Shown here piece by piece: positions 8,874-17,386 of a DNA stretch of 50,286 bases (positions within the stretch are counted from its first letter, which is position 1; each line of letters opens with the position of its first letter). The notes under the pieces are model-generated. The model was not told the DNA's origin. It saw nothing but the letters and a program-made list of their open reading frames with translations, and searched no databases. The stretch is from Rubrivivax sp. GTDB taxonomy: Bacteria; Pseudomonadota; Gammaproteobacteria; Burkholderiales; Burkholderiaceae_C. The stretch spans positions 1-50,286 of the forward strand of contig JAEUPB010000067.1 of the NCBI GenBank assembly GCA_016789955.1, given 5' to 3'. The translations under genes were made by a program, and so were the position numbers.

Positions 8874-9665
8874 TCACATCTGCCGGAACACGTGCAGGAA
8901 ACTGCGCGACACCGGCAGCACCTCGCTGCGGCCGCGCAGGTGCACGTCGGCGGTCTCGTTGGCGCCGCGCACGATCTGCGCGACCTCGTGCAGGTTGACG
9001 ATCACCGAGCGGTGGATCTGCGCGAAGCGCGCTGGGTCGAGTTCGTCGACGAGTTCGCGGATCGTCCTGCGGATCACTGCCTCGCCGCCGCTCCACACTA
9101 CCAGCGTGTACTTCTCGTCCGACCGCAGGTACACCACCTCGTCGACCGGGATCAGCTTCACCGTGTTGGCGGTGGAGGCCTTGATCCACTGCAGCCAGGT
9201 GCGTGCCGGACCGCGCTTGCGCAGTTCCTCGGCGAGTTGATCCAGCAAGGCCTGCGTGGCTTCATCGCCGGGCAACGCGGCGGGTGCCGCCGGCTCGCGA
9301 TCGCGCAAGCGCTGCACGGTCTCGGCCAGTCGGGTCTCGTCGAACGGCTTCACGAGGTAGTCGATCGCGCCCTGCTCGAAGGCCGCCACGGCGTACTGCT
9401 CGTAGGCGGTGACGAACACGATCCGCACGTCGCGGCCGCCCGAGGCCTTGATGGCGCTCGCCGCCTCCACGCCGTTCATGCCGGGCATGTGCACGTCGAG
9501 GAACACGATCTGCGGGCCGTGCAGTTCGTACAGCTCCACCGCCTCGCGGCCGTGGCGGGCCATGGCCACCACCGACAGTTCGGGCCACAGTCGCTGCAGG
9601 TGGGCGGCCAGGCGTTCGCGCAGCAACGGCTCGTCGTCGGCGATCAGGGCAGAGGGCATGGGCAT
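8874..9665 (-). CDS. LytTR family response regulator
   Basis: A 263-residue regulator with an N-terminal receiver domain (about 4-120; acidic pocket Asp10/Asp11, phosphoacceptor Asp57 in FLDVHMPGMNG, conserved Lys in YLVKPFDE) and a C-terminal LytTR DNA-binding domain (about 160-263; LIPVDEVVYLRSDEKYTLV and FAQIHRSVIVNL are typical). It resembles AlgR and other LytR/AgrA-type regulators of surface properties. The start lies six bases after the stop of the histidine-kinase gene, so the two form one operon. Target genes are not evident from this window. Confidence 0.92.
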   Translation of the reverse strand: MPMPSALIADDEPLLRERLAAHLQRLWPELSVVAMARHGREAVELYELHGPQIVFLDVHMPGMNGVEAASAIKASGGRDVRIVFVTAYEQYAVAAFEQGAIDYLVKPFDETRLAETVQRLRDREPAAPAALPGDEATQALLDQLAEELRKRGPARTWLQWIKASTANTVKLIPVDEVVYLRSDEKYTLVVWSGGEAVIRRTIRELVDELDPARFAQIHRSVIVNLHEVAQIVRGANETADVHLRGRSEVLPVSRSFLHVFRQM

Positions 9666-9671
9666 TCGGCC

Positions 9672-10802
9672 TCAGGAAACGGGCAGCACGATCTCGCAGC
9701 GCACGCCGTGCGGCGAGACCTCCGAGAGCGTGACCGATGCGGCCGGCCCGTGCAAGGCCGCCAGCCGCGCGCGCAGGTTGCGCAGGCCGGTGCCCGGCTG
9801 CGACATCGGGTTCAGGCCCACGCCGCTGTCCTGCACCCACAGCCGCAGCGTGCCGGGTTCCAGCCGGCCGCCGACCTCGATCTGCCCGCCCTGCACGCTG
9901 GGGTCGATGCCGTGGTGCACGGCGTTCTCCACCAGGGTCAGCAGCGCCAGCGCCGGGAACGGCCGGGCCAGCGCTTCGGGCTCGATGCCGACGTGCCAGT
10001 CCAGCCGGTCGGGCATGCGCATCTGCATCAGCTGCAGGTAGGCTCGCACGAGCTGGGCCTCGTCGCCCAGCGTCACGGGGCCGCCCTGCAGCCGGGGCAT
10101 CGAGGCCCGCAGGTAGTCGATCAGGCTCTTCAGCACCGCGCTGGCGCGCGGCGAGCCGCTCTCCACCAGCGCCTGCACGTTGGCCAGCGTGTTGAACAGG
10201 AAGTGCGGCTGGATCTGCGCCTGCAGCAGCGAGAGCTGCGCGTCCACCGCCTGCCGCTCGAGCCGGCTGCGCTCGAGCTCGAAGCGCAGCGCCTGCGCGC
10301 GCGACTCGGCCTCGCGCTGGCGCAACTGCGCACCCAGCGCGATCAGCATGCCCAGGCACAGCGCGATGACCGAGATGATCAGCAGTCCGCGCAGCCGCGC
10401 CTCGTTGCCGAACAGTTCGGCCACGTCGCCGCGCACGCTGACGACGTAGACGATCATCGTCGCCAACGGCGCGGCCACCGCGATCGCCACCAGGCTGACG
10501 GCCCACCGCGGCATCCATCGTGGCAGCCGCCGATCGGGCAGCTGCTGCACCGCCACGAAGGCCAGCAGCAGCACGAAGGCGATGAACAGCGTGCGCGCCA
10601 GCAGTTCGCCGAACGACGTGACGAACATCGGCGAGACGGCCAGCGCCACGGCGAAGCCGAAGCCCAGCGCCACACCCAGGCTGCCGCGCGTGATCGAGCG
10701 CAGCCACGGCCGCCACCACGGCCCCCCGCTCCCGATGTCGGGCTCGGGCCTCCGCTCGGGAAGAGGCGCGGGTTCGGGCATCACGGGCGGCGCAGAAGGC
10801 AT
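9672..10802 (-). CDS. LytS-type sensor histidine kinase
   Basis: A 376-residue membrane kinase of the HPK7/LytS type. A short Pro-rich cytoplasmic N terminus (1-25) precedes four predicted membrane segments (about 42-60, 70-86, 100-122, 138-158), then a short coiled-coil linker and the His-kinase domain with phosphoacceptor His200 in QIQPHFLFNTLANVQ, an N-box VENAVHHGID around 291-300 and DSGVGL at 325-330. It presumably phosphorylates the LytTR regulator encoded six bases downstream. I prefer the ATG giving MPSAPPV over an upstream TTG. There is no periplasmic sensor domain, so the signal may be sensed in or at the membrane. Confidence 0.9.
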   Translation of the reverse strand: MPSAPPVMPEPAPLPERRPEPDIGSGGPWWRPWLRSITRGSLGVALGFGFAVALAVSPMFVTSFGELLARTLFIAFVLLLAFVAVQQLPDRRLPRWMPRWAVSLVAIAVAAPLATMIVYVVSVRGDVAELFGNEARLRGLLIISVIALCLGMLIALGAQLRQREAESRAQALRFELERSRLERQAVDAQLSLLQAQIQPHFLFNTLANVQALVESGSPRASAVLKSLIDYLRASMPRLQGGPVTLGDEAQLVRAYLQLMQMRMPDRLDWHVGIEPEALARPFPALALLTLVENAVHHGIDPSVQGGQIEVGGRLEPGTLRLWVQDSGVGLNPMSQPGTGLRNLRARLAALHGPAASVTLSEVSPHGVRCEIVLPVS

Positions 10803-10934
10803 GGCGTGAACGATAGCCACGCACGCCGCCGCGACCAAGCGTGGCGCTGCGTGGTGCGACGGATGACGGCCTCCGCGGCGCGAACGACGGACCTGTGCCG
10901 CGGGCCGCCGCCCGGGCAGGGCCGGGCCCTTCGG

Positions 10935-13784
10935 CTAGACCGTGGGACGCACCACCCGCGCGGCCAGCGCCTGGCGCAGGGTCTCGGCGCTCTCCCCCAG
11001 ATGGGCCCGCGTCTCCGCGTCCAGGCCCTGCGGACGCTTCAGGCGCGACTCGATCCGCGCCAGCAGCTGGCGCGCATCCTCGCGCATCAGGCTGCGGGCA
11101 TCGGCGCGCTGGAGGATAGCCGGCCGCAGCAGCACCATCGCCAGCCGCGTGACGTGGTCGCGCTGGAGCTCACGGCGAGCCGCTGTGGTGGGCTTCGGGC
11201 TGCCGAGTTCGTGCCACACCTCGCCGCTCAAGCGCCCGTACAGCTCCGAGAGCCGGAACGGCTCGCCGCCGCGGTCGACCTTGTTGACGTTGTCTAGCAC
11301 GCGCGACGCGACCGTGTCGCTGAGCAGGTAGGCCAGCACGGCACGCTGCAGGTCCAGCAGCCGCTGCGGCACCGCGTAGTCGGTGACGACGCCGATCTCC
11401 AGGCGGTCGAGATAGTCGGGCGCCAGCTTGCGCTGCAGCGCCGGCGAGACGGAGAGGCCGTCGGCGGCCAGCACGTGGGTGAGGATCAGGTCCAGCGCGG
11501 CGCGCTGCACGGTGGTGGCCACCGGCTGCAGCGGATCGCGCCCGGAACCCGGGTGGTCGCGCAGCGTGCGCACGCCGCCGATCTGGCGCACGAGCACGCC
11601 CACGGCTCGGAAGGCGTCGCCGATCGCGAAGCCGAGGGAACGTCGCAGCACCGCATAGTCGCGGTCACCGGGCAGGATGCGCGTCTCCTGCCGCTTGAAG
11701 AGGTCACGTGCGATCTCCAGCCGCTTGGCTGCATAGGCCACCGGGTCGGAGCCCAGGTCCCACTGCAGCGTCTCGGGGTCGAGGCCGACCCAGCTGTCCT
11801 CGTCGGTGCCGTAGGCCAGATCGGGCTCGGCACTCCGCGACGCCACGCGCTGCAGTTCCACCTCCTCCTGCTCAGGCGTGGTGCCCGCGGGCATCGGCTT
11901 GTAGGCGTACTCGATGGCCCAGTAGTCGTAGGGGCCCAGCGTGGTCTGGAACGGGGCACCACCCTGCTGCCCCGGCCGGGCCAGGTTCACCGGGGTGTAG
12001 TCCATCACCGAGCCCGCGGTGCCGTGTTCGGCGGTGAACGCCGGGTCGGCGAGCTGCGCCTCGGTGTACACGCGGGACGCCCGGAAGTTGTGACGCAGCC
12101 CGAGCGCATGCCCGATCTCGTGCATCACCGTGTCCTTGATGTGCGCGAGCACGTAGCGCTGCGTGTTCGGGTCGCCGGGGCTGGTCTCGCCGCGCGCGTC
12201 GATCACGTCGAGCATGTAGGTGAGCTGCTCGGCGCCCACCAGGCCATGCGTGCAGAACAGGTGCAGCGGCACCTTGTCGCCGTACATCTCGCGCCATGGC
12301 GCCGCGGCGAACTCCGGCAGCATCGACGTGCCCGGCAGAGCCGGCGCTCCGCCGTCGAGGGCGCGGGAGCCCAGCACCTGCACGCGTTCGGCGCGCGATG
12401 CACGCGAGGTGGTGCTCTCGATGGCCACGTCGGCGTCGAGGATCTCCCCGGTGCGCGGGTCGATGTGCGAAGGCCCGATCGCCAGGAACGAGGCATCGGC
12501 GTTGGTCATCCAGCGCACCGAGGCGTAGCCGGTGTCCAGCGTGTCGAAGGTCGCGTCGTCGGGCTGCTGCTGCACCACGATCGCGTTGCGGAAGCCGATG
12601 CGGTCGAAGGCCTTGTTCCACTCGAGGATCGCCTCCTTCACCGTGTCGCGGTACTGCAGCGGCACGTTGCGGTCGATCCAGAACGTGATCGGCTTGACCG
12701 GCTCGGAGGCCTCGGCCGCCGGGTCCTGCTTGTCCAGGCGCCAGCGTCGGATCACCCGCTGGCGCGGGGTGTGCGAGAGGTCGTCGCTGAAGTCCAGCGT
12801 GGTCGACGTGAAGTGGCCGATTCGCGCATCGGCGCGCCGGGCTGCCATCGGCTTGGCGGGCAGCGGCGATATCGAGTAGTGGTGCCCGATCAGCAGGCTG
12901 CGCGTGTCGGGCACGTAGCGCGGCACCTGCGGCGGCGGCACGATGCTGCCGGGCGGCGCGAACGAGAAGGTGGCGATGTTTCCGGTGAAGTAGTGGTTCA
13001 GCGTCTCGATCACCGTGGCATCGGCGGAGCCTCGCGCGGCGGTGATGGTGGTGTTGCTGCGCTCCAGCCCGTAGCCCTGGCGGAACATGCGCTGCAGCTG
13101 CATCCCCACCCCGAGCAGGTCGTTCAGGAAGATCGCGCCGGCATCGATCAGCACGCTCTTGCGTTCGGGATGCGGCTGACTGGCCACCGCGGTGGAACCG
13201 AGCAGGCTGGCCGAGTAGGACGAGGCCACCGATCGGGCCTCGGGCGTGCCTGGGCGGGCGTAGACGTCGGTGTTGCGCGCCTGCAGGCGCACCTGGTTGT
13301 GCACGCGCACGAACTCGATGACCTGGGTGCCCCCGGCGCCGCTGATGCCGTCGGCCATCAGCCCGCCCAGGAGCATGCCCTCGCCGATGCCGGTGCGCAG
13401 CTTTGGACTGAACAGGAACGGCTTCTCGAACTGCCCGGGTGCGAGTTCGATCCACAGGCGCTCGTCCTTCTGCCACAGCACGAGGGGGCCTTCGATGCGC
13501 CGCGCGTCCTTGATGACGGTGGCGAACGGCGGCGGCGACCCGGGCGGCGGCGCGGGCGGCGGGCTGGCCACCGTGACGGCCGGGCGGACGGCAGGCGGCG
13601 TGACGGTCGAAGCGGGCGCGGGGGCTGGCGCAGCGGCGGCGGGCGCAGTCGCAGCAGGGGCGGATACCTTGGTCGGTGCGGGCGCCGGGCCGGCAGGCGG
13701 CGCGGCCTCCGGCATGGCCGCGCAGGCGCTCAAGCTGGCGAGGGCCAGCAGCCGCCAGCTCGACGAAAGTACTTCAAGGGTCAT
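10935..13784 (-). CDS. Zinc-dependent metalloprotease, DUF5117/DUF4953 type, lipoprotein
   Basis: A 949-residue exported protein. The N terminus (MTLEVLSSSWRLL...LSAC) looks like a lipoprotein signal with a lipobox cysteine, followed by an Ala/Pro-rich linker (about 25-80). The central region carries an extended zinc site, His555-Glu556-x-x-His559 with His565 as third ligand (HEIGHALGLRH), as in metzincins. Flanking regions resemble the DUF5118/DUF5117 and DUF4953 domains found around this protease family. Substrate is unknown. It is the last gene of a minus-strand group after DUF1800 and DUF1501 genes, 128 bases downstream of the latter. An ATG 17 codons upstream is less likely because it would bury the signal sequence. 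Confidence 0.88.
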   Translation of the reverse strand: MTLEVLSSSWRLLALASLSACAAMPEAAPPAGPAPAPTKVSAPAATAPAAAAPAPAPASTVTPPAVRPAVTVASPPPAPPPGSPPPFATVIKDARRIEGPLVLWQKDERLWIELAPGQFEKPFLFSPKLRTGIGEGMLLGGLMADGISGAGGTQVIEFVRVHNQVRLQARNTDVYARPGTPEARSVASSYSASLLGSTAVASQPHPERKSVLIDAGAIFLNDLLGVGMQLQRMFRQGYGLERSNTTITAARGSADATVIETLNHYFTGNIATFSFAPPGSIVPPPQVPRYVPDTRSLLIGHHYSISPLPAKPMAARRADARIGHFTSTTLDFSDDLSHTPRQRVIRRWRLDKQDPAAEASEPVKPITFWIDRNVPLQYRDTVKEAILEWNKAFDRIGFRNAIVVQQQPDDATFDTLDTGYASVRWMTNADASFLAIGPSHIDPRTGEILDADVAIESTTSRASRAERVQVLGSRALDGGAPALPGTSMLPEFAAAPWREMYGDKVPLHLFCTHGLVGAEQLTYMLDVIDARGETSPGDPNTQRYVLAHIKDTVMHEIGHALGLRHNFRASRVYTEAQLADPAFTAEHGTAGSVMDYTPVNLARPGQQGGAPFQTTLGPYDYWAIEYAYKPMPAGTTPEQEEVELQRVASRSAEPDLAYGTDEDSWVGLDPETLQWDLGSDPVAYAAKRLEIARDLFKRQETRILPGDRDYAVLRRSLGFAIGDAFRAVGVLVRQIGGVRTLRDHPGSGRDPLQPVATTVQRAALDLILTHVLAADGLSVSPALQRKLAPDYLDRLEIGVVTDYAVPQRLLDLQRAVLAYLLSDTVASRVLDNVNKVDRGGEPFRLSELYGRLSGEVWHELGSPKPTTAARRELQRDHVTRLAMVLLRPAILQRADARSLMREDARQLLARIESRLKRPQGLDAETRAHLGESAETLRQALAARVVRPTV

Positions 13785-13912
13785 GGGAGCCGGCACCTCG
13801 CGCCCCGTGCGACGGGAAGCGCGATTTTCCAGCAATCGCGCCCTCGCAGCGCGGTGGTCGGACTTCCGGAGTGCCCGGGCGCGTGCAGGGTTGGCGCGCC
13901 AGCCTCGGCTGG

Positions 13913-15292
13913 TCAGACGAAGCCGAGGTTTCGCTGCGAGTAGTTGCCGATGTTCGGCACGACCAGGGCCAGGTCACTGGCACCGACGCCCAGCCAGGTC
14001 GCCAGCGTGCCGGCGAACTGATCCACCGAGGTGGTTGGCAGCAAGCGCCCCTGGCCGACATCGTCGGGGCCGTTCACCGCCACGGCCGGTGCGGTGCCGT
14101 AGTAGCGCCCCCCCTGCACGGCCCCGCCCAGCACCAGGTGGTGGCTGCCCCAGCCGTGGTCCGAGCCGTCGCCGTTGGACGACAGCGTGCGGCCGAAGTC
14201 CGATGCGGTGAAGGTCGTCACGCGATCGGCCACGCCCAGCTCGCCCATGGCACCGTGGAACGACACCAGCGACTGCGCCACGTTGGCCAGCAGCCCGGGA
14301 TGGTTGTCGGCGAGGTTGTCGTGCAGGTCGAAGCCGCCCAGCGACACCATGAAAACCTGGCGGCCGGCACCGAGGTCGGCCCGCGCCGCGATCAGCCGAG
14401 CCACCATGCGCAGCTGCTGCGCCAGCGAGCTGTTGGTGTCGAACGTCGTGGCCAGCGTCGGCAGCTTGGCCAGTGCCGCAGTCACCTGGGCCTCGGCCGT
14501 GATCGAACGCTGGGTGACACGGCTGTACTCGCTCTCGAACAGGTGCGCGCTGCCCGAGGTGATCAGTGTCCGCAACGCAGACTGCGCGGTGGCGGATCCG
14601 TAGAGCGCACGCGAAATGCCGTTGATGGCCACCGCGCCGTTCGTGCCCACCTGGTACTGCACGGCACTCTGCCCGGACAGGAACACCGCATTGCCGGTGA
14701 CCGAGATGCACGTGAACACCGGGCTGCCGTTGCCGGAGAGCAGCAGGTCGCCGATGCGTCCGCCCCAGCCCGTGCTGGCCCCCTCGGGCAGGTCGGACTG
14801 CCAGATCGACTGCTGGTCGTTGTGCGAGAACAGCTTGGGCGGCAGCGGCACCGAGCGCGCGTTGTACTGCGCCACGGTGGTGGGCTGCACCAGCGGGCCG
14901 ACATTTAGCTGCACGGCGAGCCGCCCCTGGTCCCACAGCGGTTTCAGCGGTGCCATCTCCGGAGCCAGGGCGTACTGCCGGCCGCCGGGCAGCGCAACGG
15001 TCGGCGTGAGCGTCGTCGCCGCCAGGCTGGCCAGCGGCGTGGCCAGCGACTGCCGGATCGTCGAGTAGCTCGCGTACGACGCCGCATCCACCGGCACCAG
15101 CGTGTTGCCGTAGTCGTTGCCGCCGTAGAGGAACACGCACACCAGTGCCTTGTAGTCACCCGGCGCGGCGGCGGCCGCCTCGGCGATCAGCGACAGGTTC
15201 AGCGCCCAGGGCGCGGCGGCACCCGCCGCGCCCGTCAGCGCGGCACGGCGCAGGAAGGCCCGGCGGGCCAGGTTCGTCGCGGACTGTTTCAT
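13913..15292 (-). CDS. DUF1501 domain-containing protein, Tat-exported
   Basis: A 459-residue protein of the DUF1501 family. The N terminus has a twin-arginine signal (ARRAFLRRAALTGAAGAAAPW), predicting folded export to the periplasm. The body shows family features: VCVFLYGGNDYGNTLVPVD near the start, SVSLGGFDLHDN-like (here MVSLGGFDLHDN) in the middle, and TASDFGRTL...GSDHGWGSHHLVLGG towards the C terminus, which recalls the alkaline-phosphatase/sulfatase fold. Biochemical activity is not established for the family. It lies 11 bases downstream of the DUF1800 gene; these two families are often adjacent, which supports a joint function. Confidence 0.92.
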   Translation of the reverse strand: MKQSATNLARRAFLRRAALTGAAGAAAPWALNLSLIAEAAAAAPGDYKALVCVFLYGGNDYGNTLVPVDAASYASYSTIRQSLATPLASLAATTLTPTVALPGGRQYALAPEMAPLKPLWDQGRLAVQLNVGPLVQPTTVAQYNARSVPLPPKLFSHNDQQSIWQSDLPEGASTGWGGRIGDLLLSGNGSPVFTCISVTGNAVFLSGQSAVQYQVGTNGAVAINGISRALYGSATAQSALRTLITSGSAHLFESEYSRVTQRSITAEAQVTAALAKLPTLATTFDTNSSLAQQLRMVARLIAARADLGAGRQVFMVSLGGFDLHDNLADNHPGLLANVAQSLVSFHGAMGELGVADRVTTFTASDFGRTLSSNGDGSDHGWGSHHLVLGGAVQGGRYYGTAPAVAVNGPDDVGQGRLLPTTSVDQFAGTLATWLGVGASDLALVVPNIGNYSQRNLGFV

Positions 15293-15303
15293 CGCGTCGC
15301 TCC

Positions 15304-17280
15304 TCACTTCTGCACCAGGTACTCGAGGCTGGCCATCACCAGCAGCACCGCCGCGTAGACCCGGTTGGCCTTCCCGGCATCGGTGGTGGCCGCGATGCCG
15401 CTCACCGCGTCGACGATGGTCGTGCGCGAGGCCGGGCCGAGTTGCCCCGCACTGAGCAGCAGCGACACATGGTCGACCAGCGCCGCGGCATCGGCAGCCA
15501 GCGCCAGCTGCGCCGTGTAGTCGGGGCGGATGTCGCGGTTGCCGGCGCCGACGTAGGTCTGCATCGTGTTGAGATAGCCCGCCACGCTGGTCTCGTTGGT
15601 GAGCTGGAACTCGGGGGCCACCAGCGCGGCCGTGCCGATCGGCGACCCGGCCGGAACGTAACCGGGGCGGAAGTAGTTGAAGACCGACGGCGACCGCAGC
15701 GGGCTCTGGCCGAGCGAGCGCGACGCATCGGAGGTGTTGCCGATCGACCAGTCGCCCGACAGCGAGGTCGCCTTGAACGTGCGGGCCCACTGGATGAAAC
15801 GCAGCATCGGCTCGCGCTGCTTGCCCCAGGTGGGGTCGGTCAGGCGCAGCTCGGTGCGGGCCTCGTCGTCGAGCAGCACCGCACGCACCACCGCCGCGAG
15901 GTCGCCGCGTACGCCGCGCCCGTTGTTCGCGAAAGCGGCCGACACGCGCGACACGTAGCCCGGGCTCGGGTTGCTCGTCACCAGCCGCTGGATCAGCTGC
16001 CGGCCGATGAATGGGCCGACGTTCGGGTGCGCGGCCAGCGTGTCCAGCGCCGTCTTCAGGGCCGCGGCGCCCGGCGTGTTGGCCGGCACCGTCACGCCCA
16101 GGAAGGTGGCCGACAGCGTGGAGTGCAGCGCGGCATTCAGCACCATCGGGCGGCGCGCGAAGGCCGGGCCCAGCTCGCCGCGCGGATAGTCGAAGTTCCA
16201 GCCCGTCAGCACGCGCGAGAGCTGCGACACGGTGTCCTGCGTGTAGGTTTCGATCGGCTGGCCGGAGGCGTCGAGCCGCGGCGTGCCGTCGGGATTCAGC
16301 TCGAGCAGCCCGATGGTGAAGAGCTGCATCACCTCGCGCGCATAGTTCTCGTCGGGCAGCCGGCCGGTGGCGGGGTTCTCCTTCTGGTTGCCGGCCATGT
16401 TGAGGTAGTTGCCCATCGCCACGCTCAGCGTCACCTGCTCCAGCAGCGTGCGGAAACTGCCGAAGGCCCCGGCCACGAGCAGGTCCCACCAGGCCGCGAG
16501 ACGGAAGTTCTTGAACGGATTGTTGATGCCGTCGAAGCCGACGACGAGGATCTCCGACAGCGCCAGGGCCACGCGCTGGCGCAACCCGTCGGGGGCCGTG
16601 ATCAGGCGCTGCCAGATCACGGCATCGACGCCGCCTGCCGCGTTGCGGAACTCCTCCGAGTCGAAGCCCTTGGAGACGAGCCAGTCCCAGTTGCTCTGCG
16701 AGATCGGCCGCGAGAACTCCTGGTCGAGCCAGGCGCCGTAACCCAGCGAGCGCACCGCGGCGATGTCGGCAAGGCCGTAGCCGAGCGTGGCCTGGCCGAG
16801 GAAGCGCGCCGCCTGTGCGTCTGTGAAGGCGGTGGTCGACGCGTAGACCAGCGTGCCGTAGTCGGCCAGCGCACCCACGTCGCCCAGCGGCCCACCGGAG
16901 ACCGGACCGTAGATGTACACGCGGCCATCGGCCACACCGACGTAGTTGCCGGTCTGCGCGTAGTAGCGGTAGGTGTAGGGTGCCGAGACCAGGTTGGCCT
17001 GGTGGCCCGGGAAGTAGACCGTGTAGACGCGCTCGGCCCAGTCGAGCAACTCGGTGACGGTCGGCACCGGAACAGTTGCGACGGCAGCGACCGCCTGAGG
17101 AACCTCGCGCGCGCTGCCCGCCGCGAGCACATGGCGCATGGGCAGCGCCGCGGCGGTGTCCTTCATCGCCTCGGGGAGATCGCCCTCACCGCCCCCGCAG
17201 CCTGCCAGGGCCGCCGCCGCCAACCCCCACGCGGCCAAAGCCTGCGGGGCCGGCGCCTCCAGCGTCGTGCTCTCGTCCAT
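15304..17280 (-). CDS. DUF1800 domain-containing lipoprotein with extra N-terminal domain
   Basis: A 658-residue exported protein. Residues 1-28 look like a lipoprotein signal (LAAAALAGC, Cys28), though the n-region is acidic rather than basic, so an upstream start cannot be excluded. Residues about 75-147 form a compact Gly/Tyr-rich module (YFPGHQ, YRYYAQTGNYVGVADG, GPVSGG). From about 150 to the end it is a DUF1800 protein: FLGQATLGYG, YGAWLDQEF, ENPATGRLPDENYAREVMQLFTIG and LTGWNFDYP are typical. The function is unknown. It precedes the DUF1501 gene by 11 bases and follows gshA by about 100 bases on the same strand. Confidence 0.9.
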   Translation of the reverse strand: MDESTTLEAPAPQALAAWGLAAAALAGCGGGEGDLPEAMKDTAAALPMRHVLAAGSAREVPQAVAAVATVPVPTVTELLDWAERVYTVYFPGHQANLVSAPYTYRYYAQTGNYVGVADGRVYIYGPVSGGPLGDVGALADYGTLVYASTTAFTDAQAARFLGQATLGYGLADIAAVRSLGYGAWLDQEFSRPISQSNWDWLVSKGFDSEEFRNAAGGVDAVIWQRLITAPDGLRQRVALALSEILVVGFDGINNPFKNFRLAAWWDLLVAGAFGSFRTLLEQVTLSVAMGNYLNMAGNQKENPATGRLPDENYAREVMQLFTIGLLELNPDGTPRLDASGQPIETYTQDTVSQLSRVLTGWNFDYPRGELGPAFARRPMVLNAALHSTLSATFLGVTVPANTPGAAALKTALDTLAAHPNVGPFIGRQLIQRLVTSNPSPGYVSRVSAAFANNGRGVRGDLAAVVRAVLLDDEARTELRLTDPTWGKQREPMLRFIQWARTFKATSLSGDWSIGNTSDASRSLGQSPLRSPSVFNYFRPGYVPAGSPIGTAALVAPEFQLTNETSVAGYLNTMQTYVGAGNRDIRPDYTAQLALAADAAALVDHVSLLLSAGQLGPASRTTIVDAVSGIAATTDAGKANRVYAAVLLVMASLEYLVQK

Positions 17281-17386
17281 GGTGCCTCCGTGTGTGCCGC
17301 GAGTATGTCGGCGGCGCCTCGTCGGCTGGCCCGGTTTTGCCGGTTCTTTACCGAGCGTCACCCCGGCTTCACATCGGAAACCGGCG

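Noticed and set aside
11475-13943. Long plus-strand open frame opposite the metalloprotease
   Set aside because: Composition is that of an antisense shadow (Arg/His/Gly rich), while the opposite strand has a clear zinc site and signal sequence.
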